A stretch of 64,000 bases of DNA from Paraburkholderia sp. IMGN_8 (GCF_038050405.1 NZ_CP150900.1:3844001-3908000), one strand, 5' to 3'; numbered from the stretch's first letter, positions 49,829-59,877 are shown. Numbers and translations: made by a program. The notes: a model not told the origin generated them from the letters alone.

Positions 49829-51479
49829 CCCGCAAGGACCGACGCCCGCCTCCGATGCGCCGCGCAACGATTCGAACGGACCCAGACTGCCGCCCCAACT
49901 GCCAGACCCCGAGATCGAGCCGCGCCGCCGCTGGCTGCCCTCGCTGGTCTGGGTGATTCCGCTGATTGCCGCGCTGATCGGCGTCGCGCTCGTGATCAAG
50001 TCGGTGACCGAAAGAGGCCCGACCATCACCATCTCTTTCACCAGCGCCGAAGGACTCGAGCCCGGCAAGACCAAAGTCAAGTACAAGGACGTCGACGTCG
50101 GCTCGGTGAAGACCATCACGCTGTCGAAGGATCTGTCGCACGTGCTGGTCCAGGTGCTGCTCACCAAGGAAGCCGAGGACTTCGCGGTCAAGGATTCGCG
50201 CTTCTGGGTGGTGCGGCCGCGGGTCGGCGCGAGCGGCGTATCGGGGCTCAGCACGCTGCTGTCGGGCGCATACATCGGCGCGGACGCCGGCCATTCGCCG
50301 GACAGCGAATCGCGCTTCGTCGGCCTCGAAACGCCGCCGCCCATCACCGGCGACCAGAAGGGCCATCAATTCGTCCTGCACGGCGACTCGCTCGGCTCGA
50401 TCGACATCGGCTCGCCGATTTTCTACCGGCGCGTGCAGGTCGGCCAGGTGGTCGGCTTCTCGCTCGACAAGGACGGCACCGGCGTGACAATGCAGGTGTT
50501 CGTGGCGGCGCCGTTCGACCAGTACGTCGGCACCAACACGCGCTGGTGGCATGCGAGCGGCGTCGATTTGCGGCTCGATTCGAGCGGCTTCAAGCTGAAC
50601 ACCCAGTCGCTCGCGACCGTGGTCGTCGGCGGCCTGTCGTTCCAGTCGCCGCAGGGCCAGGGCGTGGGCGCGCAGGCGCCGAACAACACGACCTTCCGCC
50701 TCGGTTCCGACGAAGTGGACGCAATGCGCGAACCGGACGGCGTGCCGTTGCGTGTGGTAATGAACTTCAACCAGTCGCTGCGCGGGCTGTCGGTCGGCGC
50801 GCCGGTCGACTTCCGCGGCATTGTGCTCGGCCAGGTGTCCAACATCGGCATCGACTACGATCCGAAGACGCGTACCTTCACGATGCCGGTGACGATGAAC
50901 CTGTACCCGGACCGCCTCGGCAGGCGCTTCCGCGAATCGGCGCCGACACCGGGCACGCTGGCTGGGCAGAACTTGCTGCAGCAGCTCGTCAAGCATGGTC
51001 TGCGTGGCCAGTTGCGTACCGGCAACCTGATCACGAGCCAGTTGTACGTCGCGCTCGACATCTTCCCGAAGGCGCCGCCGGCCACGGTCGACGTGACGGG
51101 CGACCCGCTTGAGTTGCCGACGATTCCGAACACGCTCGACGAACTGCAACTGCAAGTCGCCGACATTGCGAAGAAGCTCGACAAGGTGCCGTTCGACCAG
51201 ATCGGTACGAACCTGAACAGCGCGCTGAAGAACGCCGACCAGCTCTTCACGCGGCTCGACAAGGAAGTCGTGCCGCAGGCGCGCGACACCTTGGCGGCTG
51301 CGAAGCAGACCTTCGGTTCGGCCGAGGCGACGTTGCAGCAGGATTCACCGTTGCAGTCGGATGTTCATCAGGCGTTGCAGGAGTTGACGCGCACGTTGCA
51401 GTCGCTGAATGCGCTGTCGGACTATCTGGAGCGTCATCCGGAATCGCTGTTGCGCGGTAAAACAGGAGATAAACCATGA
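49821..51479 (+). CDS. pqiB: MCE-family lipid transport protein PqiB
   Basis: 552 residues. N-terminal membrane anchor (WLPSLVWVIPLIAALIGVAL) and three MCE domains (GPTITISFTSAEGLEPGKTK is the first). A long C-terminal helix follows, ending in a coiled-coil stretch (QARDTLAAAKQTFGSAEA). In E. coli PqiB forms a stacked-ring tunnel that spans the periplasm. It overlaps both neighbours. Confidence 0.94.
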   Translation: MTSPQGPTPASDAPRNDSNGPRLPPQLPDPEIEPRRRWLPSLVWVIPLIAALIGVALVIKSVTERGPTITISFTSAEGLEPGKTKVKYKDVDVGSVKTITLSKDLSHVLVQVLLTKEAEDFAVKDSRFWVVRPRVGASGVSGLSTLLSGAYIGADAGHSPDSESRFVGLETPPPITGDQKGHQFVLHGDSLGSIDIGSPIFYRRVQVGQVVGFSLDKDGTGVTMQVFVAAPFDQYVGTNTRWWHASGVDLRLDSSGFKLNTQSLATVVVGGLSFQSPQGQGVGAQAPNNTTFRLGSDEVDAMREPDGVPLRVVMNFNQSLRGLSVGAPVDFRGIVLGQVSNIGIDYDPKTRTFTMPVTMNLYPDRLGRRFRESAPTPGTLAGQNLLQQLVKHGLRGQLRTGNLITSQLYVALDIFPKAPPATVDVTGDPLELPTIPNTLDELQLQVADIAKKLDKVPFDQIGTNLNSALKNADQLFTRLDKEVVPQARDTLAAAKQTFGSAEATLQQDSPLQSDVHQALQELTRTLQSLNALSDYLERHPESLLRGKTGDKP

Positions 51480-52219
51480 TGTTTGCCCGGCTCCCCCGCC
51501 CGCCGCGCGGGCTCGTGCGCGGCGCCGCTTATGTTGGCGCTCTGGCCGGACTGGTGGCGATGGCGGCGTGTTCGTCGCCCACTAGCCGGTTTTATACGCT
51601 GGGCGATGGCGGCACTGTTTCCGCTGCTGCGTCTGTGTCGGCGGCTCCGGTCAGCGCTCGGACTTCGGCTGCGCCGGCTTGGCTGATCGAGGTTGCGCCG
51701 ATCGATGTGCCGCCTCAAGTGGCCAAGAATCAGCTCGTCGTGCAGACGGGACCCACGCAGGTCCAGGTACTGGAGCAGGAGCGCTGGGCTTCGTTGCCCG
51801 GTGATGAGATTCGTCGGGCTTTGTCGACCAGTCTCACGCAACAGCTCGGCACGATCGATGTGTATGGCACGGCTTATCCGGATGCGGTGCCGGTTTATCG
51901 GGTCAGCATGAATGTGCAACGGTTCGAGTCATGGCCGGGGTCGCATGCGTTGATCGACGCGGTTTGGAGCGTACGGGCTGTACGCAGTACTGCTGTGATG
52001 ACTTGTCGAAGTGTTGTTAGTGAGCCGGTTGGCGGCGGTTATGACGCTCTCGTTAATGGGCACCGGTTGGCGCTGCAGCAGATTTCGTTGCAAGTTGCTG
52101 CTGGGGTGAAGGCGATGGCTGTTGCTGCTCCGCAGGGTCGGGCCAGTTCCACTGGCAAGGGGGCTGGTGTTGTGGTGGCAGTGCCTGCTTGTCCTTCTGC
52201 TGTTGGTACTGCTAGTTAA
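51476..52219 (+). CDS. pqiC: Outer-membrane lipoprotein PqiC (ABC-type transport auxiliary)
   Basis: 247 residues. Start ATG overlaps the pqiB stop (ATGA) with AGGAG upstream. Signal peptide with lipobox LVAMAACSSPTSRFYTLG gives a lipoprotein cleaved before the Cys at about residue 37. The fold matches the PqiC/YmbA family. The C-terminus is Ala/Val/Gly-rich. Last gene of pqi. Confidence 0.88.
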   Translation: MMFARLPRPPRGLVRGAAYVGALAGLVAMAACSSPTSRFYTLGDGGTVSAAASVSAAPVSARTSAAPAWLIEVAPIDVPPQVAKNQLVVQTGPTQVQVLEQERWASLPGDEIRRALSTSLTQQLGTIDVYGTAYPDAVPVYRVSMNVQRFESWPGSHALIDAVWSVRAVRSTAVMTCRSVVSEPVGGGYDALVNGHRLALQQISLQVAAGVKAMAVAAPQGRASSTGKGAGVVVAVPACPSAVGTAS

Positions 52220-52221
52220 GG

Positions 52222-53100
52222 TTTTTTTGCCTTTTGCGGCGGCATTCTTCTGTGTGCCTACGGCGTTGGCCTTTCCTTGATTTCTTAGTGGTCTATTAGC
52301 TTCGCCCCTGTGCGGGGCAGGCACTTACTTTCTTTGCCGCCGCAAAGAAAGTAAGCAAAGAAAGCGGCTTCACACCGCTAATTCTTAAGCGGGTCCCCTG
52401 GCTTGGAGGAGGCAGTGGAGCATCTGGAATCGGTGTTCTCGCACACTCCGCGCTGGTGACAAGGCAGTCATTCTTCCGGCGGCGCTGCGCGCGCCGTGGC
52501 GGTACTTCTCAAAACCGATGGGGCGTGTGCGCCTTCGGCATCATCCTTCCCGCCTCGCACTACGTGCTCGCCGGGACGGTCTGCAAGGGAAACCAGGGGC
52601 TTCGTTTTGGTTTGGTGGGAGCCATCGGCTTCGCCTCGGCGAGGCGCCGAGGCGATTTGCGGTTTGCGGAAAAGTGACACCCAGCGGTAATTCGGCAAGA
52701 CGCAGAGGTTGCTACGGTACTGAGAAAGGTACGCGCCGATCGCTACAAATCCACCCAAATGCGGACCACCTTACCAGGCAAAACGTTGACACGAAAATGA
52801 CGGATGGTGTTGAGAAGTACCGCTACGGCGCGCGCAGCGCCGCCGGAAGAATGACTGCCTTGTCACCAGCGCGGAGTGTGCGAGAACACTGATTCCAGAT
52901 GCTCCACTGCCTCCTCCAAGCCAGGGGACCCGCTTAAGAATTAGCGGTGTGAAGCCGCTTTCTTTGCTTACTTTCTTTGCGGCGGCAAAGAAAGTAAGTG
53001 CCTGCCCCGCACAGGGGCGACGCTAATAAACCAATATCAAATCAAGGAAAGGCCAACGCCGTAGGCACACAGAAGAATGCCGCCGCAAAAGGCAAAAAAG
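52222..53100. repeat. Inverted-repeat intergenic element, copy B
   Basis: Left arm about 52222-52519, centre of about 285 bases, right arm about 52805-53100 as its reverse complement. It is strongly similar to copy A (35143-36012) but reversed, as judged by a shared unique block in the centre. The left arm has hairpins GCCCC/GGGGC (52304-52318) and a 14-pair stem (52324-52337 with 52342-52355). Both correspond to stems of copy A with matching changes on both sides. The gap 52220-53187 holds nothing else; short open frames inside are not credible genes. Confidence 0.88.
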
Positions 53101-53187
53101 AAAAAAATGCAAAACCTCAACCAGAAGAAAAACAACATGCCATATCCTTCCCGCTAACGACCACCCAGCGCCGCAGGCAAAAAAGCA

Positions 53188-55332
53188 ATGTTCACCACTA
53201 TCCAAAGATTCATCAAAAAATGGCGCGCCTCTCGCGACAGCGGCCACCAGCTAGACGCGCTGCTAGCGATCGCTGACAAGACAGCGCCATACCCTGACCG
53301 CAGTGAGTGGCTGATCGAGCTCGCGCATTGGATCCGCCGCGGGGGCGCCGTGCAACCGGCCGGATCCAGCACCGCATCGGACACCACATCCGATTCGCGC
53401 TCAATCCCCGCGCACACAAGAATCCGTTATCTGCTCAACGTTCTGGACCGCAATCCAGCCTGGAAGGCAAACGTCGCCGGCATCCTCCGCGCGCTGCTAC
53501 GCGAAAGCGACAGCCTCTCGCTCCTCTGCGATGCAGGCATGCCAGTCCACTCGGCCTTCTTCGGCGCCATGTTCGAACGACTCGAAGCCTCGCTGATTCC
53601 GCCCGCGCCGAACCGGCGCGATCTCACCGCGATCGTCACGCTGATGTTCAGCGCCGAGCGCGACGCCGAGTGGATCGACGCAATACCGACCGATCTGCTC
53701 ACCCGCATCCACGCCCTCTTCGACTACGCGCAAGACGAAGACGAACACGAGCAGCGCGAAACCACACCGTTCTCGCTCGACCTGCTGGCCGCCCTGCACA
53801 ACCTCACCTGCCAGATCAGCTCGACCGGTCTGTCGCAAACCGTGCGTAGCCGTCTCGGTGAAGTCGATGTCCGCGATGCCGGCGATGTGCGCGTCGCGAT
53901 GGAAAAGCAGCCGTTCTACCGGCTCACGCGCGCGATGCTCGCCGTCGAAGCCGCGCATCAGGCGGTCGTCGAAGGCGGCCCGCAAGACAAGCTGCTGCAT
54001 GAGGTCAACTTTCTGCGTCTGCTGCTCGACGAATGCCGCAGCGCCACCGACAACGTCTTCGCGCATCTCTATCGCAACGGTGTCAGCGTCGATATCGTGT
54101 TTCAGGTCGAGCGGATGCGCATGCGCATCGTGCGCGCCGAGCATCTGCTGAACGCATGGATGGCGCAGGACGATCCGCACGCCGGCGCGCGTCTGACCGC
54201 CGAGCTCGTGAACGCGAATCATGCGAGCCAAAGCGTTGCCCACCTGGTGCGCAGCAATTTCTCGCTGCTCGCACGCAAGGTCGTCGAATACAGCGCCGAC
54301 ACTGGCGAACACTACATCGCGCGCGATCGCGCCGAATACCTGAAGATGCTGCGCATGGCGGCCGGCGGCGGACTCGTGACCGTCGTCACGGTATGCATGA
54401 AATTCGCGATCACCGGCGCGCATCTGCAAGCGATGTTCGAAGGCCTGCTGGCCGGCATCAACTACGCGGCCAGCTTCATGCTGATGCACTTCCTGCACTT
54501 CACGCTCGCCACCAAACAGCCGGCGATGACCGCGCCCACCCTCGCGCGCGAACTCGACGGGACCGGCACGCCGGCCGGCGTCGACAGCTTCGTGAGTTCT
54601 GTGACCGCGCTGATCCGCACGCAAGCGGCAGCGGTGCTCGGCAACGTACTGCTGGTGTTCCCGGTGTGCCTCGGCGTGCAATTGCTGTGGCACACGCTCT
54701 TCAACGGCAACCTCATCTCGCCGGAGAAAGCCCACGCGACGCTGCACTCCTTCTCGCTGCTCGGGCCGACGCCGTTCTATGCGGCGCTGACCGGCGTGCT
54801 GCTATGGTCGTCGAGCCTGCTCGCGGGTTGGGCGGACAACTGGTTCGTCCTGCATCGCGTGGCCGATGCGCTCGCTTACAACCGGCGGCTGCGCATGACG
54901 CTCGGTGCGGCCGGCGCCGCCCGCCTCGCGCAATTCTGCCGCTCGAATGTGGCGGGCGCCGCGGGCAATATCACCCTCGGCCTGATGCTCGGGCTCGTGC
55001 CGGCAATCCTCACCGCCTTCGCGTTCGCTTTCGAAGTGCGCCACGTCACGCTCAGCGCCGGCTCGATCGGTGTCGCGCTCGGCGTGCTCGGTAAAGGCGC
55101 GTTGGAGTTGCCGGAGCTGTGGTGGGCGGTCGCGGGGGTCGGCAGCATGGCGATACTGAACGTGGCCGTGAGCTTCGCGCTCGCCTTCTACATGGCGGTG
55201 AAATCGCGCGATTTGCGGCGCACCACGGTGCGCTCGCTGCGCGGCGCGATCTGGCAACGCGTGTTCCAGCGTCCGCTCGAACTGGTGTGGCCGGTGCGCA
55301 CCCGGGCGCCTCACCCCGACCGCGTACAATAG
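53188..55332 (+). CDS. Gcr-type 'site-specific recombinase' family membrane protein
   Basis: 714 residues. It matches the large family annotated as site-specific recombinase (Gcr, SpecificRecomb domain). The N-terminal half is helical and soluble. The C-terminal half has several clear membrane helices, such as AAVLGNVLLVFPVCLGVQLL and GNITLGLMLGLVPAILTAFA. I find no tyrosine- or serine-recombinase catalytic motif, so the name is inherited and a membrane function is more likely. It begins 87 bases after repeat element B. Confidence 0.75.
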   Translation: MFTTIQRFIKKWRASRDSGHQLDALLAIADKTAPYPDRSEWLIELAHWIRRGGAVQPAGSSTASDTTSDSRSIPAHTRIRYLLNVLDRNPAWKANVAGILRALLRESDSLSLLCDAGMPVHSAFFGAMFERLEASLIPPAPNRRDLTAIVTLMFSAERDAEWIDAIPTDLLTRIHALFDYAQDEDEHEQRETTPFSLDLLAALHNLTCQISSTGLSQTVRSRLGEVDVRDAGDVRVAMEKQPFYRLTRAMLAVEAAHQAVVEGGPQDKLLHEVNFLRLLLDECRSATDNVFAHLYRNGVSVDIVFQVERMRMRIVRAEHLLNAWMAQDDPHAGARLTAELVNANHASQSVAHLVRSNFSLLARKVVEYSADTGEHYIARDRAEYLKMLRMAAGGGLVTVVTVCMKFAITGAHLQAMFEGLLAGINYAASFMLMHFLHFTLATKQPAMTAPTLARELDGTGTPAGVDSFVSSVTALIRTQAAAVLGNVLLVFPVCLGVQLLWHTLFNGNLISPEKAHATLHSFSLLGPTPFYAALTGVLLWSSSLLAGWADNWFVLHRVADALAYNRRLRMTLGAAGAARLAQFCRSNVAGAAGNITLGLMLGLVPAILTAFAFAFEVRHVTLSAGSIGVALGVLGKGALELPELWWAVAGVGSMAILNVAVSFALAFYMAVKSRDLRRTTVRSLRGAIWQRVFQRPLELVWPVRTRAPHPDRVQ

Positions 55333-55362
55333 CGCCTTATCTAACGCCTTCCGGCAACCTCA

Positions 55363-56655
55363 ATGTCCTTTGACTTCTTCCTTCCCTGTCCGCGCGGCCT
55401 CGAAGCTTCGCTCGCCGCCGAACTCGCCGAAATTGCCGCGAACCATCTGAACGGCGCGCCGTTCACGGCCGGCGCACAAGTTCCGGGCGGCGTGCATTTC
55501 CGCGGGGGCTGGGCCGCCGGCATGGCCGCCAACCTGCATTCGCGCCTCGCGAGCCGCGTGCTGCTGAAAATCGCGCATCGGCCGTATCGCAGCGAGCAGG
55601 ATATCTACGCACTCGCGCTCGAACAGCGTTGGGAACAGTGGTTCTCGGCGAACGAAACGCTGCGCGTGGACGTTACCGCGATCAAATCGCCGCTGCGCAG
55701 TCTCGAATTCGCGACCCTGCGTGTCAAGGACGCGATCTGCGACCGTCTGCGTGAAGTCAGCGGCGCGCGTCCGAGTATCGACACCGGCATGCCCGATGTG
55801 CGCGTGTTCGCCTTCCTCACCGCCACCGATTGCACGCTCTACCTCGACACCTCCGGCGATCCGCTCTTCAAGCGCGGCTGGCGCCTGGACAAGGGCGCGG
55901 CGCCGCTGCGCGAGAACCTCGCGGCGGGCATCCTGCGTCTGACCGGCTGGACTGCCGGCACGCCGCTGTACGACCCGATGTGCGGCAGCGGCACGTTCCT
56001 CGCGGAAGCCGCGCAAGTCGCGCTGAATATCGCGCCCGGTGCCGAACGCCGCTTCGGCTTCGAAAAGCTCAAGCAATACGAAGCCAGGACATGGCAAACG
56101 CTGAAGGCTGCCGCGCTCGACGCCAAACACGCCGCCCGCAATTCGCGCGCCGATCTGCAGATCTTCGGCAGCGATATTTCCGGCGACATGTTGGACAAAG
56201 CGCGCGCCAACTTCCAGCGCGCCGGTCTGCCTTCCATTCCGCTCAAACAGGTCGACGCGCGCGGCATGACGGCGCCCTCGTCTGAGCCGGGCATTCTCGT
56301 CGCGAATCCGCCGTACGGCGAACGGATCGAAGTGCGCGGCCGCAACGCGCGCGGCGAAATCCGCGAAGGCCGGGGAAATCGTGAAAGCCGCGAAGACGAC
56401 GGCTTCCGCCGCGCTCAGGAAGAAGCACCGGACAGCGAGTTTTTCCAGTCGTTCGGCGATGCGCTAAAGCAGCGCTTCACCGGCTGGCACGCGTTTATTC
56501 TCACGTCGGATCGCAAGCTGCCTGGCCAGTTGCGTCTGCGCGAGTCGACCAAAACACCGCTCTTCAATGGCGCGCTCGAATGCCGGTTGTTCCGCTTCGA
56601 TCTGATCGCCGGCAGTGTCCGGCAACGGCCGCAGAACGATACGCCGGCGGCTTAA
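55363..56655 (+). CDS. THUMP-domain 23S rRNA (guanine-N2) methyltransferase, RlmL/YcbY N-terminal type
   Basis: 430 residues. Starts MSFDFFLPCPRGLEASLAAE (THUMP region at about residues 1-160), then the methyltransferase domain with DPMCGSGTFLAEAA and the catalytic ANPPYGER, as in RlmL. A charged insertion rich in Arg/Glu (about residues 325-355) sits right after NPPYGER. It lacks the second, RlmK-type domain of E. coli RlmKL. It starts 30 bases after the previous gene. Confidence 0.9.
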   Translation: MSFDFFLPCPRGLEASLAAELAEIAANHLNGAPFTAGAQVPGGVHFRGGWAAGMAANLHSRLASRVLLKIAHRPYRSEQDIYALALEQRWEQWFSANETLRVDVTAIKSPLRSLEFATLRVKDAICDRLREVSGARPSIDTGMPDVRVFAFLTATDCTLYLDTSGDPLFKRGWRLDKGAAPLRENLAAGILRLTGWTAGTPLYDPMCGSGTFLAEAAQVALNIAPGAERRFGFEKLKQYEARTWQTLKAAALDAKHAARNSRADLQIFGSDISGDMLDKARANFQRAGLPSIPLKQVDARGMTAPSSEPGILVANPPYGERIEVRGRNARGEIREGRGNRESREDDGFRRAQEEAPDSEFFQSFGDALKQRFTGWHAFILTSDRKLPGQLRLRESTKTPLFNGALECRLFRFDLIAGSVRQRPQNDTPAA

Positions 56656-56679
56656 GCCCGTAGCGCAACAGCCTTGCTG

Positions 56680-56716
56680 AAAAAGCCGCGAACCTCAGAG
56701 GTTCGCGGCTTTTTTT
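56680..56716 (+). terminator. Intrinsic terminator of the methyltransferase gene
   Basis: AGCCGCGAACCTC and GAGGTTCGCGGCT form a 13-pair stem with a one-base centre, flanked by A-run and seven Ts. Very stable. Confidence 0.92.
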
Positions 56717-56851
56717 CGTCTGCACGCGCTCGTATCTATTCGCACTTCCGTCACGCCCTACTGACAGCACGCTGTCAGTAGCCCCCCTGCACACTCCTTC
56801 TCACGCCATCCGGCGCTTTGCACGGCTTACCCCCATCCACAGGAGAGTGAC

Positions 56852-57235
56852 ATGTCCGCATCATCCAAAGTTGTTGCATGGTTCGAGATTCCGTCGGTCG
56901 ATTTCGATCGCGCTGTTCGCTTTTATGAAACGGCGCTCGACGTCAAACTGAATCGCCAGGAAGTCGGCGGCCAGCCGATCGCGATCTTCGGCTACGAGGA
57001 GCCGGCCACCGGCGGCGCGATCGTCCACAGCCCGTCGATGACGCCGACCGACGACGGCGTTCTCGTCTATCTGAACGCGCAACCGACCGTCGACGCCACG
57101 CTCGCCCGCGTCGAACAGGCCGGTGGCAAGACCGATGGACCGGTGATCAAGCTGCCGCAGGACATCGGCTACATCGCGTTCTTCACCGATACGGAAGGCA
57201 ACCGTCTCGGCCTGCATTCGCAAACCAACGGTTAA
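56852..57235 (+). CDS. VOC (glyoxalase/bleomycin-resistance) superfamily protein
   Basis: 127 residues from ATG 56852 with AGGAGAG upstream. Single VOC domain: FEIPSVDFDRAVRFYETAL at the start, PATGGAIVHSP and IGYIAFFTDTEGNRLGLHS at the end, where the Glu/His positions of metal-binding VOC enzymes lie. Substrate unknown. It precedes a WYL-domain regulator on the same strand, a common pairing. Confidence 0.85.
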   Translation: MSASSKVVAWFEIPSVDFDRAVRFYETALDVKLNRQEVGGQPIAIFGYEEPATGGAIVHSPSMTPTDDGVLVYLNAQPTVDATLARVEQAGGKTDGPVIKLPQDIGYIAFFTDTEGNRLGLHSQTNG

Positions 57236-57349
57236 ACGGCCAAGCTGCGACGGCGGCGAATCGTCAACCGATCTGAATACCGACCGGAGCGCGGCGTGCG
57301 GCGCTATCATCGCGGGACTGTTCCTGTTCTTTTCTACAAGACGCCCACG

Positions 57350-58036
57350 ATGACGCGCCGCGCCGACCGCCTGTTCCAGATCGCCGAACTGCTGCGCGGA
57401 CGGCGTCTGACCACCGCGCAACAACTCGCCGACTGGCTCAACATCTCGTTGCGCACGGTCTATCGCGACGTGCGCGATCTGCAACTCTCAGGTGTGCCGA
57501 TCGAAGGCGAAGCCGGCATCGGCTACCGGTTAAGCCGTGCGGCGAGCTTGCCGCCGCTCACCTTCACCGCCGACGAACTGGCCGCACTCGCGGCAGGCGC
57601 GCGAATGCTCGAATCGTGGGGCGGCGCCGGCTTTGCGAGCGGTGCGCGCGGCGCGTTGGCGAAGATCGCGTCGGCGATGCCCGCCGACAAACGCGCGAAG
57701 CTCGAGCGCCTGGCCATCTTCGCGCCGTCGTTTCACATCAAAGCGGATTTTTCCGCGAAGGTAGACGCGCTGCATCGCGCGATCGACGGCCGTCAAGTAG
57801 TGAGCTTTGCGTACACCGATGTGAACGGCGCGGCCACCGAGCGGCGCGTATGGCCGCTGGCGCTCGCCTATTGGGGCGCACGCTGGACACTTGGCGCCTG
57901 GTGTGAATTACGTAGCGACTTCCGCAATTTCGGACTGGAGAAGATCCAGAATCTGCAGGTGCTCGAACACTATCCGGACCAGGAAGGCAGACGGCTGGCG
58001 GATCTTTTGCGACATGTCGGCGCAAAGCGGCAGTGA
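57350..58036 (+). CDS. YafY-like transcriptional regulator (HTH + WYL domain)
   Basis: 228 residues from ATG 57350. N-terminal winged helix: MTRRADRLFQIAELLRGRR, then LADWLNISLRTVYRDVRDL. The C-terminal WYL-type domain spans about residues 135-210 (VSFAYTDVNGAATERRVWP, YWGARWTLGAWCELR). WYL domains sense ligands, often nucleic acids or small molecules. It may control the VOC gene 114 bases upstream. Confidence 0.88.
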   Translation: MTRRADRLFQIAELLRGRRLTTAQQLADWLNISLRTVYRDVRDLQLSGVPIEGEAGIGYRLSRAASLPPLTFTADELAALAAGARMLESWGGAGFASGARGALAKIASAMPADKRAKLERLAIFAPSFHIKADFSAKVDALHRAIDGRQVVSFAYTDVNGAATERRVWPLALAYWGARWTLGAWCELRSDFRNFGLEKIQNLQVLEHYPDQEGRRLADLLRHVGAKRQ

Positions 58037-58081
58037 GGGTCGCGACCTGCCGCCTGGCAGGCCGCAAACCGCCGAGGCGCG

Positions 58082-59536
58082 TTACTCCACTGACTTCACC
58101 ATATCCTCGATCACCTTCTTCGCATCGCCGAACACCATCATCGTCTTGTCCATGTAGAACAGGTCGTTGTCGAGGCCGGCGTAACCCGCTGCCATCGAAC
58201 GTTTATTGACGATCACGGTACGCGCCTTGTACGCCTCGATGATCGGCATGCCGGCAATCGGCGACTTCGGATCGTTCTTCGCCGCCGGATTCACGACGTC
58301 GTTCGCGCCGAGCACCAGCACCACGTCGACCTGGCCGAACTCGCCGTTGATGTCGTCCATTTCGAACACCATGTCGTACGGCACTTCGGCTTCCGCGAGC
58401 AGCACGTTCATGTGCCCCGGCATCCGTCCGGCCACCGGGTGAATCGCGTATTTCACCTCGATGCCCTTCTCGACCAGCTTGTCGGTGAGTTCCTTCAACG
58501 CATGCTGCGCACGCGCCACCGCCAAGCCGTAACCCGGCACGATCACCACGGTTTCGGCATTGCCGAGCATGAACGACGCATCGTCGGCCGAACCGGCTTT
58601 CACCGGACGCTGTTCCGCCGCACCACCCGCAGCGGCTGCGCCCGGTTCGTTGCCGAAGCCGCCGAGAAGCACGTTGAAGAACGAGCGGTTCATCGCACGG
58701 CACATGATGTACGACAGGATCGCACCGGACGAACCCACCAGCGAACCCGCGATGATCAGCATCGGATTGTTCAGCGAGAAACCGATACCCGCCGCCGCCC
58801 AGCCCGAATACGAATTGAGCATCGACACGACCACCGGCATGTCCGCGCCGCCGATCGGAATGATGATCAGCACCCCGAGCGCGAACGCGATCGCCGTCAT
58901 GAGGATGAACGGCAGCCACGACTGCGTGAGGAAGAAGATCGCGCCGAAGCCGAGCATCGCGATCGCCAGCATCAGGTTGATCAGATGCTGCCCCGCATAG
59001 ACGACCGGCGCGCCCTGGAAGAGCCGGAACTTGTACTTGCCCGACAGCTTGCCGAACGCGATCACCGAACCGGAGAACGTAATCGCGCCGACGAACGTGC
59101 CGATGAACAGTTCGACCCGGTTGCCATACGGCAGGAAGCCCGGCACCGGATTCTCGGGATCGACGAGACCGAACGCCGACGGCTCCGACACCACCGCATA
59201 CGCGATGCACACCGCCGCGAGACCGATCAGCGAGTGCATCGCCGCGACCAGTTCCGGCATCTTGGTCATCTCGACGCGCGCGGCAACGAACGCACCGACA
59301 GCGCCGCCAATCACCAGCGCGACCAGCAGCAGGCCGAGTCCCAGGCCGAGATTCGAGCCGAGCGCGGCAGCCTGTTTGGTGATCAGCACGAGGGTCGTCA
59401 GGATCGCGATCGCCATCCCGACCATGCCGAAGGTGTTGCCGACGCGCGCCGTCTTCGGATTCGACAGCCCCTTGAGCGCCTGAATGAAGCAGACCGACGC
59501 AACCAGATAAAGCAGCGTGACGACGTTCAGACTCAT
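58082..59536 (-). CDS. pntB: NAD(P) transhydrogenase subunit beta
   Basis: 484 residues. Membrane domain of eight to nine helices, then the NADP(H)-binding domain III: VIVPGYGLAVARAQHAL and ADVVLVLGANDVVNPA (read in the chain as VDVVLVLGANDVV). Drives NADPH formation from NADH using the proton gradient. Its start overlaps the stop of pntA2 by one base. Confidence 0.97.
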   Translation of the reverse strand: MSLNVVTLLYLVASVCFIQALKGLSNPKTARVGNTFGMVGMAIAILTTLVLITKQAAALGSNLGLGLGLLLVALVIGGAVGAFVAARVEMTKMPELVAAMHSLIGLAAVCIAYAVVSEPSAFGLVDPENPVPGFLPYGNRVELFIGTFVGAITFSGSVIAFGKLSGKYKFRLFQGAPVVYAGQHLINLMLAIAMLGFGAIFFLTQSWLPFILMTAIAFALGVLIIIPIGGADMPVVVSMLNSYSGWAAAGIGFSLNNPMLIIAGSLVGSSGAILSYIMCRAMNRSFFNVLLGGFGNEPGAAAAGGAAEQRPVKAGSADDASFMLGNAETVVIVPGYGLAVARAQHALKELTDKLVEKGIEVKYAIHPVAGRMPGHMNVLLAEAEVPYDMVFEMDDINGEFGQVDVVLVLGANDVVNPAAKNDPKSPIAGMPIIEAYKARTVIVNKRSMAAGYAGLDNDLFYMDKTMMVFGDAKKVIEDMVKSVE

Positions 59537-59877
59537 TACGCGTTCTCCCTGGTCGTGGATTGTGCCTTGTCAGCGGGGAGCTTCTTCGGCTCTTTCTTGC
59601 GGAACATCTCCAGCATTCGCCTCGTGACGAGAAAGCCGCCGAATACGTTGACCGCCGCCAGCGCGACGGCGAGCGTGCCGAAGAACTTGCCCGGCGTGCC
59701 CAGCGTGAGGCCCGTCGCCAGCATCGCGCCGACGATCACGATCGCCGAGATCGCATTGGTCACGGCCATCAGCGGCGTATGCAGCGCAGGCGTGACGTTC
59801 CAGACGACATGGTAGCCGACGTAAATCGCCAGCACGAAGATGATCAGGTTGATGACGGTGTGGTTGATGACTTCCAT
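59536..59877 (-). CDS. pntA2: NAD(P) transhydrogenase subunit alpha, membrane part
   Basis: 113 residues, three membrane helices ([18 protein letters not shown], then [20 protein letters not shown]). It equals the C-terminal membrane domain of E. coli PntA; in this organism the alpha subunit is split in two. Overlaps pntB. Confidence 0.95.
   Translation of the reverse strand: MEVINHTVINLIIFVLAIYVGYHVVWNVTPALHTPLMAVTNAISAIVIVGAMLATGLTLGTPGKFFGTLAVALAAVNVFGGFLVTRRMLEMFRKKEPKKLPADKAQSTTRENA

Noticed and set aside
52456..52677. 73-codon frame inside repeat element B (and similar frames in element A)
   Set aside because: Frames run through the inverted arms in both directions, and the matching frames in the other copy are altered; a repeat artefact rather than a gene.
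52998..53276. 92-codon frame bridging element B and the Gcr-type gene
   Set aside because: Starts in the repeat arm and overlaps the real gene out of frame. Lys/Asn-rich low-complexity product typical of reading the repeat.
53188..55332. Mobile element or integrase associated with the inverted repeats
   Set aside because: No transposase or integrase catalytic motif, no target-site duplication that I can define, and the second element copy has no such gene beside it.
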